Positions 9,699 to 17,103 of a DNA stretch of 64,000 bases are shown here, one piece after another (position 1 is the stretch's first letter; every line of letters starts with the position of its first letter). The notes below the pieces were generated by a model, which made no database searches, was not told where the DNA came from, and saw nothing but the letters and a program-made list of their open reading frames with translations. Made by a program: the position numbers and the translations under genes. The stretch covers positions 16,144 through 80,143 of the forward strand of contig CAIJXT010000016.1 in the NCBI GenBank assembly GCA_903824665.1, in the 5' to 3' direction. This DNA is from an uncultured Bacteroidota bacterium (GTDB lineage Bacteria > Bacteroidota > Bacteroidia > Chitinophagales > Chitinophagaceae).

Positions 9699-9749
9699 CG
9701 GCCGAACCAAAGTAATTTTGCATACACCCAAAAAACACACAGCATCCGC

Positions 9750-10313
9750 ATGATCGAATTACTGAAACAACCCTGGCCATGGTATGCCGCCGGCATTATC
9801 ATTGGTCTTACCGTGCCCGCACTGCTTATCCTCGGCAACAAGCACTTTGGTATATCTGCCAACCTGCGCCACCTGTGCGCCGCAATACTTCCGGCAAAAG
9901 TCCCTTTCTTCAGCTACAACTGGAAACGAGAACTGTGGAACCTGTTCTTCGTCGGCGGCATCATCATTGGCGCATTCATAGCCGCCACATGGCTCGCCAA
10001 CCCCAACCCCGTCGCCATTCACCCCGATCTTGCCAGAGAGCTGGCCGGCTACGGCGTCACAGACCTCTCTGCACTGGTTCCGGCCGATGTGTTTTCATTC
10101 AGCAGCCTCTTCACCCTGCGCGGCCTTGCGCTTATGGTGGGTGGTGGCTTTCTGGTGGGCTTTGGCAGCCGCTATGCAGGTGGCTGCACATCCGGCCACT
10201 CCATTATGGGGCTGTCTACGCTACAGTTGCCCTCGCTCATCGCCACCATCAGCTTTATGGCAGGGGGCTTTCTTATGGCCAATGTTTTGCTACCCTACCT
10301 TATGCGCCTCTAG
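9750..10313 (+). CDS. YeeE/YedE family transporter, first half of a split pair
   Basis: A 187-residue inner-membrane protein with about 5 hydrophobic segments. The signature GSRYAGGCTSGHSIMGLS (about 145-162) carries the conserved cysteine thought to relay thiosulfate or other sulfur species in the YeeE/YedE (TsuA, PmpA/B) family. The E. coli protein is one chain of about 350 residues, while here two adjacent genes supply one half each. A TAATTTTG promoter-like box lies just upstream at 9713-9720. Together with the next gene it probably imports or exports thiosulfate or sulfide-derived sulfur. Confidence 0.87.
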   Translation: MIELLKQPWPWYAAGIIIGLTVPALLILGNKHFGISANLRHLCAAILPAKVPFFSYNWKRELWNLFFVGGIIIGAFIAATWLANPNPVAIHPDLARELAGYGVTDLSALVPADVFSFSSLFTLRGLALMVGGGFLVGFGSRYAGGCTSGHSIMGLSTLQLPSLIATISFMAGGFLMANVLLPYLMRL

Positions 10314-10352
10314 CACACAGGCAGGCATTCACCACACTACAAATAACAACTC

Positions 10353-10868
10353 ATGAGCACCACCCACAACATACCATCCGCATCGCCCGATACCGACCAC
10401 GAGATCAGGGCTATTGATACCATGTGTATCAACGAGTCGCACCTTACCCACAAGTGGTACCACAACCTCAAGTACCTGGCGGTAGGCATCTTCTTTGGCG
10501 TCACCTTTGTCAAGGCCGAGATCGTATCCTGGTTTCGTATACAGGAGATGTTTCGCCTGCAGAGCTTTCATATGTACGGCGTCATAGGCACCGCGGTAGT
10601 GGTGGGCATTATTTCCGTTTGGCTTATCCGCAGGCTGAACATTAAAACCATTTATGGCGAGGAGATCGTGTTTCACCCCAAGACCTTCAACAAGGGACAG
10701 ATCATCGGTGGCCTGCTCTTTGGGCTGGGCTGGGCCATTACCGGCGCCTGTCCCGGGCCTATTTTTGCGCAGATAGGCAGTGGCGCTGCCGCCGCATCGG
10801 TCATGTTGCTCAGCGCCATGGCCGGTACATGGGTGTATGGCTACTTCCGCCACCGGCTGCCGCACTGA
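10353..10868 (+). CDS. YeeE/YedE family transporter, second half of a split pair
   Basis: A 171-residue membrane protein with an N-terminal polar stretch (about 1-45) and four hydrophobic helices. GLGWAITGACPGPIFAQIG (about 128-146) contains the conserved GACPGP cysteine motif of the second YeeE/YedE half. It lies 39 bases after the first-half gene and the two are very likely co-expressed as a complex. It closes the sulfur gene cluster. Confidence 0.87.
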   Translation: MSTTHNIPSASPDTDHEIRAIDTMCINESHLTHKWYHNLKYLAVGIFFGVTFVKAEIVSWFRIQEMFRLQSFHMYGVIGTAVVVGIISVWLIRRLNIKTIYGEEIVFHPKTFNKGQIIGGLLFGLGWAITGACPGPIFAQIGSGAAAASVMLLSAMAGTWVYGYFRHRLPH

Positions 10869-10920
10869 TACCGCATTGAATAGAGAATAACCAATTGTCA
10901 CGGATTTCAACAGCCTGCCT

Positions 10921-10939
10921 CATGCTATCAGGAAGCATG
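10921..10939. terminator. Hairpin between convergent genes
   Basis: CATGCT and AGCATG form a perfect 6-bp stem with a 7-base loop, extended by flanking pairs. It lies 45 bases beyond the stop of the minus-strand DUF1566 gene and 53 after the YeeE pair. No T run follows, so termination is uncertain. A hairpin downstream of a variable region is also a known DGR target feature. Confidence 0.35.
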
Positions 10940-10983
10940 CTGCTTAAACATTTTGAATCCGCTGTTCTGCAATTACTATACGC

Positions 10984-11817
10984 TTAAAAAGACCGAACGG
11001 CACGAACATTGATACTGACGTCGGTTTTGTAGCCGTGGACATACAAACCAGTTTCGAAATCCTGTTCCCAAGCATAGCCCCCGTCGAACTCACTCGAACT
11101 CCAATAGAGGGTACTTTCAAAACCGCCAATCATAATCCGGTTGATGTATAACTTGTTTATTTCTGCTTTATTGGGCAGATACCAATCCGTAAAACCACCA
11201 CCCGCATAATTTCTGCATACTGTTGCTGCACCTTCCATAACCACACAATTTTGATGAATTGCTTCGGTATTATACCTGCCTGAACCTATTAAAAATCCAA
11301 CAGCTCCCATATTGGTCCCGCCGCATCCGAATAGGATTCCTGTGCTTTGGTCGCTTGTCGCTGCTATTAAGCCATGCTGTTCCAGAGCGCTATAGCCAGG
11401 GTCGCCGGGCTGTAAAATATAGGCAATTTTCCCGCCTCCGTAGCTTTCCCCAACTACCAGACTACTACCTACCCATGTAGGGCTCCCATCTGCCACTTGA
11501 AGTACCTGCCCATTTGTACCCGATGGCAGTGCGCCACCACCTACTGCACTCCATGTACTGCCAGTGTAATAGAAAAAACCTGAAACACCATCAGTTTGAA
11601 ATATCATCAATCCCGTGGCCGGAGATGTAATAGCAAGTTTCTGCACAGCTGTCATCCGTGGCACCAACACGCCCTTAGATGACGATGCCACATCCAGCAT
11701 TGCCGACGTATGCGCCTCAGCACCTGTAGAATTGACAGAAGTTCCCTGTGCGTTTACGGTACCGTTATTCAAAAGACATAGAACAGAAAAAACCAAAAAT
11801 GAAAATTTATTGTGCAT
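10984..11817 (-). CDS. Exported DUF1566 (Lcl) protein, possible DGR target, copy A
   Basis: A 277-residue secreted protein and the first of three paralogues in this window. A signal peptide (SFLVFSVLCLLNNGTVNAQG) precedes a conserved head (HTSAMLDVASSSKGVLVPRMT, GLMIFQTDGVSGFFYYTG). The C-terminal half is a DUF1566/Lcl domain with GFTDWYLPNKAEINKLY, LYWSSSE, AW and a final VRAVRSF. The stretch between WSSSE and VRAVR (about 10991-11103) differs most from the paralogues. In this phylum that position is the variable region of many diversity-generating retroelement targets. Unlike copies B and C it has no avd fragment behind it and is the most divergent. The binding partner is unknown. Confidence 0.75.
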   Translation of the reverse strand: MHNKFSFLVFSVLCLLNNGTVNAQGTSVNSTGAEAHTSAMLDVASSSKGVLVPRMTAVQKLAITSPATGLMIFQTDGVSGFFYYTGSTWSAVGGGALPSGTNGQVLQVADGSPTWVGSSLVVGESYGGGKIAYILQPGDPGYSALEQHGLIAATSDQSTGILFGCGGTNMGAVGFLIGSGRYNTEAIHQNCVVMEGAATVCRNYAGGGFTDWYLPNKAEINKLYINRIMIGGFESTLYWSSSEFDGGYAWEQDFETGLYVHGYKTDVSINVRAVRSF

Positions 11818-12176
11818 ATTTTATTGTATTTAAACACACAATGTAGTTGTTTTTATTTTAAAATATTTTTCTTATTTACCTGACCCACAAGCCCTCATTT
11901 GTACCTGTATGTACCGATTTTTTCGGGAATACCCCGATCTGGCGCAAGTGTTTTCCACTTGTGTCTGACATACCGCAAGTGTTTTCCACTTGCGAGATAA
12001 CCCATCCAGCCCTCATTAGGTACCATATCGCCCTACATTGGCACCAAGCTGAGCCTTTTTGTGCTTCGGGCAATTGACACTTCGCCGAATTCTCCGTCAT
12101 CCTCTATTTGGCAGGTTAATCAGCAAACCAAGTAAAATAATTTAATTTTGTAACGTTCTCCAAAACATTCACAGAC
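11818..12176. other. Intergenic stretch, divergent promoters
   Basis: This 359-base gap lies between divergent genes and holds the first REP-like double hairpin (11941-11996). No gene is supported. It must contain the promoters of the DUF1566 gene and the protease gene. Confidence 0.5.
11941..11996. repeat. REP-like double hairpin, copy 1
   Basis: Two adjacent palindromes: CGCAAGTG with CACTTGTG (11943-11963) and CGCAAGTG with CACTTGCG (11974-11994). Related pairs occur near 13.1 and 15.35 kb. Confidence 0.7.
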
Positions 12177-13040
12177 ATGAGCAAATTGGTAACTCTTTTC
12201 GCTTTGGCACTATCGAGCCTTTTATCTTTTGCAGGTATATACAGGCACGACAGGCCTAAGGGCCGGTATATAGACCTGGCACACAAAAGACAGTTTGATT
12301 GTGTAGGAGAGGTATGGGCAGGCAAGTCGAAAAGAGGTTCATGTGTGCTGATAGGTAAAACATTCGTTCTTTCTGCCGCACATGTGTTTTTCAACGATAA
12401 GACAAACCCTGATAAGCAATTCTATTGTGCATTTAATGGCGTAAAATACCCCGTTAAAAAGATAATAAATCATACACGATACAGCGAACTTGGAGAATAT
12501 GACATATCCATACTTGAGCTTAATGAGCCAATAGAAGATATCTCTCCTGCGGCTCTATGCGCAACACACGATGAACTTGGCGCTGATGTTACCGGTGTTG
12601 GCTTCGGATCTATTTGCCGGGTTGATAGCCCCTCCGAATTTGTCGCAAAAGTAGCTGTAGAAAAAAACACTGCCGGGAAACTTGCAGGGGAGAATGTGAT
12701 AGATTCAATTGGTGGCTATTCTGTAAATAAGATTAGGGCTATCTTATATTGTGATTTTGATAGCCCACCAGGCTGTAAATATTCCGACCAAAGCGATAAA
12801 ATGGGCAGCAGTATTCCGAAAGACCTTGAATACTATGTGAACGGTGGTGATAGTGGTGGCGGTCTATTCAGGCAGACTGCAAAAGGTTGGGAACTGGTGG
12901 GTATATGCAGCGGAGGAGGTGTGAACCTTAATCAGTTTGAGAAAACATATTACTATGGGCATATAATGAAATGGACAAGGGTTTCAGCCTTTATTAGCTG
13001 GATACAGGAATGTGAGCAAAATACAACGACGACGAAATAA
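12177..13040 (+). CDS. Trypsin-like serine protease
   Basis: A 287-residue exported protease. A signal peptide (KLVTLFALALSSLLSFAG) is followed by a chymotrypsin fold with all three catalytic residues: His69 in LSAAHV, Asp109 in EYDISILEL and Ser226 in GGDSGGGLF. The segment WELVGICSGGG after the serine is typical of S1 proteases. It probably acts in the periplasm or outside the cell. It stands alone between REP-like repeats, with a minus-strand gene converging on it. The substrate is unknown. Confidence 0.88.
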   Translation: MSKLVTLFALALSSLLSFAGIYRHDRPKGRYIDLAHKRQFDCVGEVWAGKSKRGSCVLIGKTFVLSAAHVFFNDKTNPDKQFYCAFNGVKYPVKKIINHTRYSELGEYDISILELNEPIEDISPAALCATHDELGADVTGVGFGSICRVDSPSEFVAKVAVEKNTAGKLAGENVIDSIGGYSVNKIRAILYCDFDSPPGCKYSDQSDKMGSSIPKDLEYYVNGGDSGGGLFRQTAKGWELVGICSGGGVNLNQFEKTYYYGHIMKWTRVSAFISWIQECEQNTTTTK

Positions 13041-13091
13041 AGCATTTTCATTTTTTTCAATCCCCCCATCGGGTGCATGTGTTTCCCAATC

Positions 13092-13144
13092 TGGCGCAGT
13101 GTTTTTCACTCGAGTCTATGTTTGTGCCGGTGTTTTCCTCAGCC
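13092..13144. repeat. REP-like double hairpin, copy 2 (degenerate)
   Basis: GGCGCAGTG-TTTTT-CACTCGAGTC is followed by TTTGTGCCGGTGTTTT, matching the layout of copy 3 at 15.35 kb but with mismatches in both stems. Confidence 0.55.
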
Positions 13145-13269
13145 TTGCCAAGGCATCCCGCTTGGTACTCCCCCGCCCACAAACGTCACGCTTGCGGCCC
13201 GACAGTAATCAAAACACGCAACATTGCCGGGGCCTACCAAAAACACAATTCGGTTGGGCGTTTAGCGAT

Positions 13270-14121
13270 TTATGGTTTTTGAGTCAATTGTTTAACCGCA
13301 ACAACTTTGGAAGGCTTCGCATTTACTATTTCAGATTCAAACTGCATTTCAGATATCAAATTCATATCCCACCGCGCAGTCCAGGTTGGATGAATTAGGT
13401 AGTCACTATTATCATAATTATCTGCTGAGTAATCTATTTGCACATCAATTTTTCCTGAAATTTCATAAAGGTCAGAATGTTCTTTTTGAAAAAAGTCCGG
13501 AAAACACCAAATAACATGCAAGCTATCTTGCCATTGCCCGAAATTGCATATAAGTACATCGGCGTTTTCAAAGTCACTGATCGTCGGTTTTGTGATTTGG
13601 TTTAGTCGCGTTGTCACTACTAAATTACATGCAGTTTCCGGACGAAGGTCCGAAGCCAAAACGATCGCCCCTCCGTAATTACCATTATTCATTTTAAATA
13701 CCAGACAATCCCCCAGTGAGAATATTGGCGCTTTCTTTTTGGGTCGTTTTCTCGATTTTACTTTTGGCCGGTTTGAATTTATCTTTTCTAAGAAACTATT
13801 GAGAACTTTCTCGCGTTTCCTGATATCTTGTTCACTTGCCACTGCCTGATGCCAAATTGCTAAATCCGCCCCTGAAGTAATAATCTGCTCAATCCGCAAC
13901 AAAACGCTTGGGTCCAGTGTTTTCGTTTCCCATTGTGCTAATGCAAGCGCAAACCAAAAACTGTGCTTATCTTCATCAATCTCCTGAATTTCCCAATTAT
14001 CTTCAATGATTTTCTTTGAGATCGCTTCTGGCTGTCCACCTTTGTTATAAAGGTCGAAGAACGCAGCATAAATATCCAGAAAAGCATCACTACCTTTTAC
14101 CGCTGTACTCCAGGTGCCCAT
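13270..14121 (-). CDS. DUF4259-like protein with a basic linker and an immunity-like C-terminal domain
   Basis: A 283-residue cytosolic protein. Residues 1-125 start with MGTWSTAVKGSDAFLDIYAAF and continue with helical segments, resembling DUF4259 proteins that usually begin MGTWG and have an acidic patch. A very basic linker (about 130-145, PKVKSRKRPKKKAP) leads to a second domain (about 148-283: IFSLGDCLVFKMNNGNYGGAIVL) of the kind seen in Imm26-like immunity proteins. No toxin gene is adjacent. The fold assignments are by eye and uncertain. The gene converges on the protease gene, with a REP-like element between them. Confidence 0.5.
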   Translation of the reverse strand: MGTWSTAVKGSDAFLDIYAAFFDLYNKGGQPEAISKKIIEDNWEIQEIDEDKHSFWFALALAQWETKTLDPSVLLRIEQIITSGADLAIWHQAVASEQDIRKREKVLNSFLEKINSNRPKVKSRKRPKKKAPIFSLGDCLVFKMNNGNYGGAIVLASDLRPETACNLVVTTRLNQITKPTISDFENADVLICNFGQWQDSLHVIWCFPDFFQKEHSDLYEISGKIDVQIDYSADNYDNSDYLIHPTWTARWDMNLISEMQFESEIVNAKPSKVVAVKQLTQKP

Positions 14122-14282
14122 AATTGTGATCGTGTTTAAAACGACATTACCTAATAAAGATAAAAAATGGTGTGCTGCAAATACCCGGCTATCTCGCTTG
14201 TTTCGATAGCATTGTATAATAAAACCAAATTAACCAACCCTTTTAGTGCTAGGCAACGTCTATTAACAAAACAACAAACTTT

Positions 14283-15320
14283 ATGACTGGTATACTCCGC
14301 AACACCTCACTTTTTTGCATCGCAATTGTAGTAGCCTTTTCTTGCAAAAAAAACACCGACAACACATCAACCCTTCAGCCAGCTACCGTCCCACTCAATC
14401 AGCTTTTTGATAACCTGAGGTCCACACCCCAAACTTTTACGGTAACGGCTGGTCGCGATACAGTGGTTTTTGGCAGTCAGGGTACCATGTTGCACTTCTA
14501 TCCTAATTCGTTCAAAAACGCCTCTGGCGCCATCATCACTTCTGGCAGCATAGATTTGAAGTTGGTAGAAATGTACAAACCCGGCGATATGATTCGCAAT
14601 CGTGCCACCACTATGCAAGGCAAAAACCTGCTCACCAGTGGTGGACAAATAGACCTGAGAGCCACGATAAATGGCCAAAAGGTATATGCCAACAAATATG
14701 GTATTGGCTATTTTCAGAACAACGCAAGCGCAACACCAATGATGGAACTATTTTATGGCAATGTAAACAATGTTGACTCTGTAGTTAATTGGGAAGCAAA
14801 AGACACAACACTAGAGCGTGATATTGCTTGGTTAGGAGACATGAATGGCAGAAATTACATTACAACTGCATATGGCAGACCTTGGATGGGATACGTTTTC
14901 GACTCAGCCTCTGACCTGGAATACACCAATTGCGATGCATTTTATTACAGCGATTCACCCAAAGTATCTGTTACTGCAATAATGCCCGATGCCACCTTTA
15001 CACCTGAAAACACGCAAGTATACCTGGTGCTGCCCACTATCAACTGTGCTATGTCTACTGTTCAGAGCACATCTAGCTATAATTTCGGTACAGCGCGCTA
15101 CAATGCCTCTGAAAAAGCAATAAACATGATAAACGAAGGACAAACAAACATTGTACCATCAGGCATGAAATATATTCTCATCGTCATTGCCAATAAAAGC
15201 GGGCAATACTACTACAGCAAGCAATCAGGAGATGCCATTCCTCACAATGGTCTGAAACTGAAAGCAACCATGACACCCGATAGTAAAGATAATGTCCTGG
15301 CTATGCTATCAGCGATGTAG
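14283..15320 (+). CDS. Putative lipoprotein, unknown function
   Basis: A 345-residue protein with a lipoprotein signal (SLFCIAIVVAFSC, lipobox AFSC with Cys21), so probably anchored to the outer membrane. The mature part is beta-rich, with GRDTVVFGSQGTMLHFYPNSF and a segment IDLKLVEMYKPGDMIRN that recurs in Bacteroidota surface lipoproteins. No enzymatic motif is recognised. It is monocistronic by context: a REP-like hairpin follows the stop by about 20 bases and the next plus-strand gene is 398 bases away. Confidence 0.6.
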   Translation: MTGILRNTSLFCIAIVVAFSCKKNTDNTSTLQPATVPLNQLFDNLRSTPQTFTVTAGRDTVVFGSQGTMLHFYPNSFKNASGAIITSGSIDLKLVEMYKPGDMIRNRATTMQGKNLLTSGGQIDLRATINGQKVYANKYGIGYFQNNASATPMMELFYGNVNNVDSVVNWEAKDTTLERDIAWLGDMNGRNYITTAYGRPWMGYVFDSASDLEYTNCDAFYYSDSPKVSVTAIMPDATFTPENTQVYLVLPTINCAMSTVQSTSSYNFGTARYNASEKAINMINEGQTNIVPSGMKYILIVIANKSGQYYYSKQSGDAIPHNGLKLKATMTPDSKDNVLAMLSAM

Positions 15321-15718
15321 GAGAAAATACTTCCACCTACTTGACGCGAGTGTTTTTCACTCGCGTCTTTGTTTGTGCCGGTGTTTTGCACTGGCAGGTA
15401 GTAATATCGCATTGCGCTCCTTCAATAAGACGTAGTTTTTGGCGCGGTTTTTGTGGCATAGTATGAGTAGCCGGTAAAGTATGCATAAATTATTTTTTCA
15501 TGGCAGCAAGTGCGCAAAAAGTGCGCAAAAATTTTGGATCAAAACATTGATAATCAATCAATTATCGTTTTACAGAATTTAACCCCGAAAGTGAGCAATT
15601 TTATGTTTCGCCTGCCCGTTACATGGGTTCTGTAACGCGTACAGCCAGCCTGTGATGATGGTCTGCCATTTGCCCTGCCAATAGTTACTACCGCAACACA
15701 CAATAAACAAAACAATAC
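15321..15718. other. Intergenic stretch with REP-like repeat
   Basis: This 398-base gap holds REP-like copy 3 and a short direct repeat of GTGCGCAAAAA near 15511-15532. No gene is supported. Confidence 0.5.
15343..15396. repeat. REP-like double hairpin, copy 3
   Basis: GACGCGAGTG-TTTTT-CACTCGCGTC forms a perfect 10-bp stem and is followed by GCCGGTG-TTTTG-CACTGGC. This is the best-conserved member of the local family. Confidence 0.75.
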
Positions 15719-16120
15719 ATGAACACTACCCCCACCTACTACCACGGCACCAGGGCCAGCCTTGCACCCGGCGACCTCATTGTACCGGGCCACAAATCCA
15801 ACTACGGCAGCCGCAAAAAAGCAGCATACGTATACCTCTCCGCCACCCTCGACGCCGCCATCTGGGGTGCCGAGCTCGCCCTGGGCGATGCACCCGGCCG
15901 CATCTATACTGTAGCACCCACCGGCAACATAGAAGACGACCCCAACCTTACCGACAAGAAATTTCCGGGCAACCCCACCCGATCGTACCGCACCGGCAGC
16001 CCGCTGCGCGTCACCGGCGAGGTTACAGACTGGCAGGGTCATCCCCCACAGCAGCTGCAAGCCATGAAAGACCATCTGGAACACCTGAAACAACAAGGCA
16101 TAGAAGCTATAGAAGACTGA
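15719..16120 (+). CDS. arr: NAD(+)-rifampin ADP-ribosyltransferase
   Basis: A 133-residue cytosolic enzyme of the Arr family, which inactivates rifamycins by ADP-ribosylation of the ansa-chain hydroxyl. The start YYHGTRASLAPGDLIVPG, then VYLSATLDAAIWGAELALG and GRIYTVAPTGNIEDDPNLTDKKFPGNPTRSYRT match the family throughout, and the length is normal. No mobile element is adjacent and the codon use (many -CC and -GC endings) matches nearby host genes, so it looks like a resident gene. The native substrate in this organism is not known. Confidence 0.93.
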   Translation: MNTTPTYYHGTRASLAPGDLIVPGHKSNYGSRKKAAYVYLSATLDAAIWGAELALGDAPGRIYTVAPTGNIEDDPNLTDKKFPGNPTRSYRTGSPLRVTGEVTDWQGHPPQQLQAMKDHLEHLKQQGIEAIED

Positions 16121-16134
16121 CGCCCTGCGAAAAG

Positions 16135-16602
16135 CTACTTGATATTCGCGAATGTATTGATGTAGGTTACCGGCACACCAGATGAGTTAGGCTTCACCTG
16201 CGTCAGTTTCATCTGCGTCGCCGATATTTCCAGACTCATGGTATCCGGGTTATTGTCAGCTAGCACCAGCTTCGTGTCGTTGTTCAGCAGCACCCACCCT
16301 GCGGTTTCTATCTGCGCATCGTTTGCACATTTGTTGGCACCCTCGTCCATAGTAGCCTGGCCGTTAGCTCCAAATAGCAGAAAGTCGTCTTTGTCACATT
16401 CGCTCATTGTGGCATACAAATCTATAGTACTGTCGGCACCCGAATAATTGAGCGTAGCGGTATAAGCAGTCAATCGCCACTTGCCGTTTTCCAGTAGCAC
16501 CCGCTGTGCCGATTTGGGTGTACTGTCATCCTTGTTTTTTTTGTTGCAGGCGCCAACCAACAGTAGAAAGCCTAAAGCAACCAACAAACCGGAACGTGTC
16601 AT
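16135..16602 (-). CDS. Lipocalin-like lipoprotein
   Basis: A 155-residue lipoprotein with signal [15 protein letters not shown] (Cys19). The mature part begins with [13 protein letters not shown] and contains [24 protein letters not shown] and [13 protein letters not shown], the pattern of short lipocalin-like (calycin) proteins common in Bacteroidota. Two cysteines around the acidic loop may form a disulfide. It converges on arr with 14 bases between the stops. Function unknown. Confidence 0.65.
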   Translation of the reverse strand: MTRSGLLVALGFLLLVGACNKKNKDDSTPKSAQRVLLENGKWRLTAYTATLNYSGADSTIDLYATMSECDKDDFLLFGANGQATMDEGANKCANDAQIETAGWVLLNNDTKLVLADNNPDTMSLEISATQMKLTQVKPNSSGVPVTYINTFANIK

Positions 16603-16675
16603 AACTTTGATTTTACATAAAGTTAGTATCCATAATCAACAATTAGAAACACCCAACAGCAAAAAAATATGCGCT

Positions 16676-17026
16676 ATGGACGTTGCAAGAGTGTACGTAA
16701 TGAAATTCTCCAGTGTATACCCGCTATACATCAATAAAGCCGAGCGAAAGGGCCGCACCAAAGCCGAGGTAGACACTCTCATCTGCTGGCTCACCGGTTA
16801 TGACCAGCAATCGCTGCAGCAGCAGATAGACAAAAAGAATGACTTCGAAACATTCTTTGCACAGGCGCCGGCCCTCAACCCGAATGCCCCAAAGATAACA
16901 GGCATGATTTGTGGCTACCGTATAGAAGAGATCGAAGACCCGCTGATGCGCAAAGTGCGCTACCTCGACAAGCTGATAGACGAGCTTGCAAAAGGCAGAC
17001 CCATGGAGAAGATCATGCGGAAATGA
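16676..17026 (+). CDS. DUF2200 family protein
   Basis: A 116-residue cytosolic protein. The sequence [28 protein letters not shown], then [31 protein letters not shown] and [23 protein letters not shown] matches DUF2200 over its whole length. The frame is open further upstream but that part overlaps the divergent lipoprotein gene, so ATG 16676 is chosen. The role of the family is unknown. A strong bidirectional terminator follows. Confidence 0.85.
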   Translation: MDVARVYVMKFSSVYPLYINKAERKGRTKAEVDTLICWLTGYDQQSLQQQIDKKNDFETFFAQAPALNPNAPKITGMICGYRIEEIEDPLMRKVRYLDKLIDELAKGRPMEKIMRK

Positions 17027-17055
17027 GCCGGCCATCGTTATGCCACCAACTAAAA

Positions 17056-17090
17056 AGCGGAGCAACCGTTTTTTGCCCGGTTGCTCCGCT
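17056..17090. terminator. Bidirectional Rho-independent terminator
   Basis: AGCGGAGCAACCG pairs perfectly with CGGTTGCTCCGCT (13 bp), with A and T runs on the outside. It separates the convergent DUF2200 gene and the SBBP-repeat gene. Confidence 0.85.
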
Positions 17091-17103
17091 CACATTTATT
17101 ATA

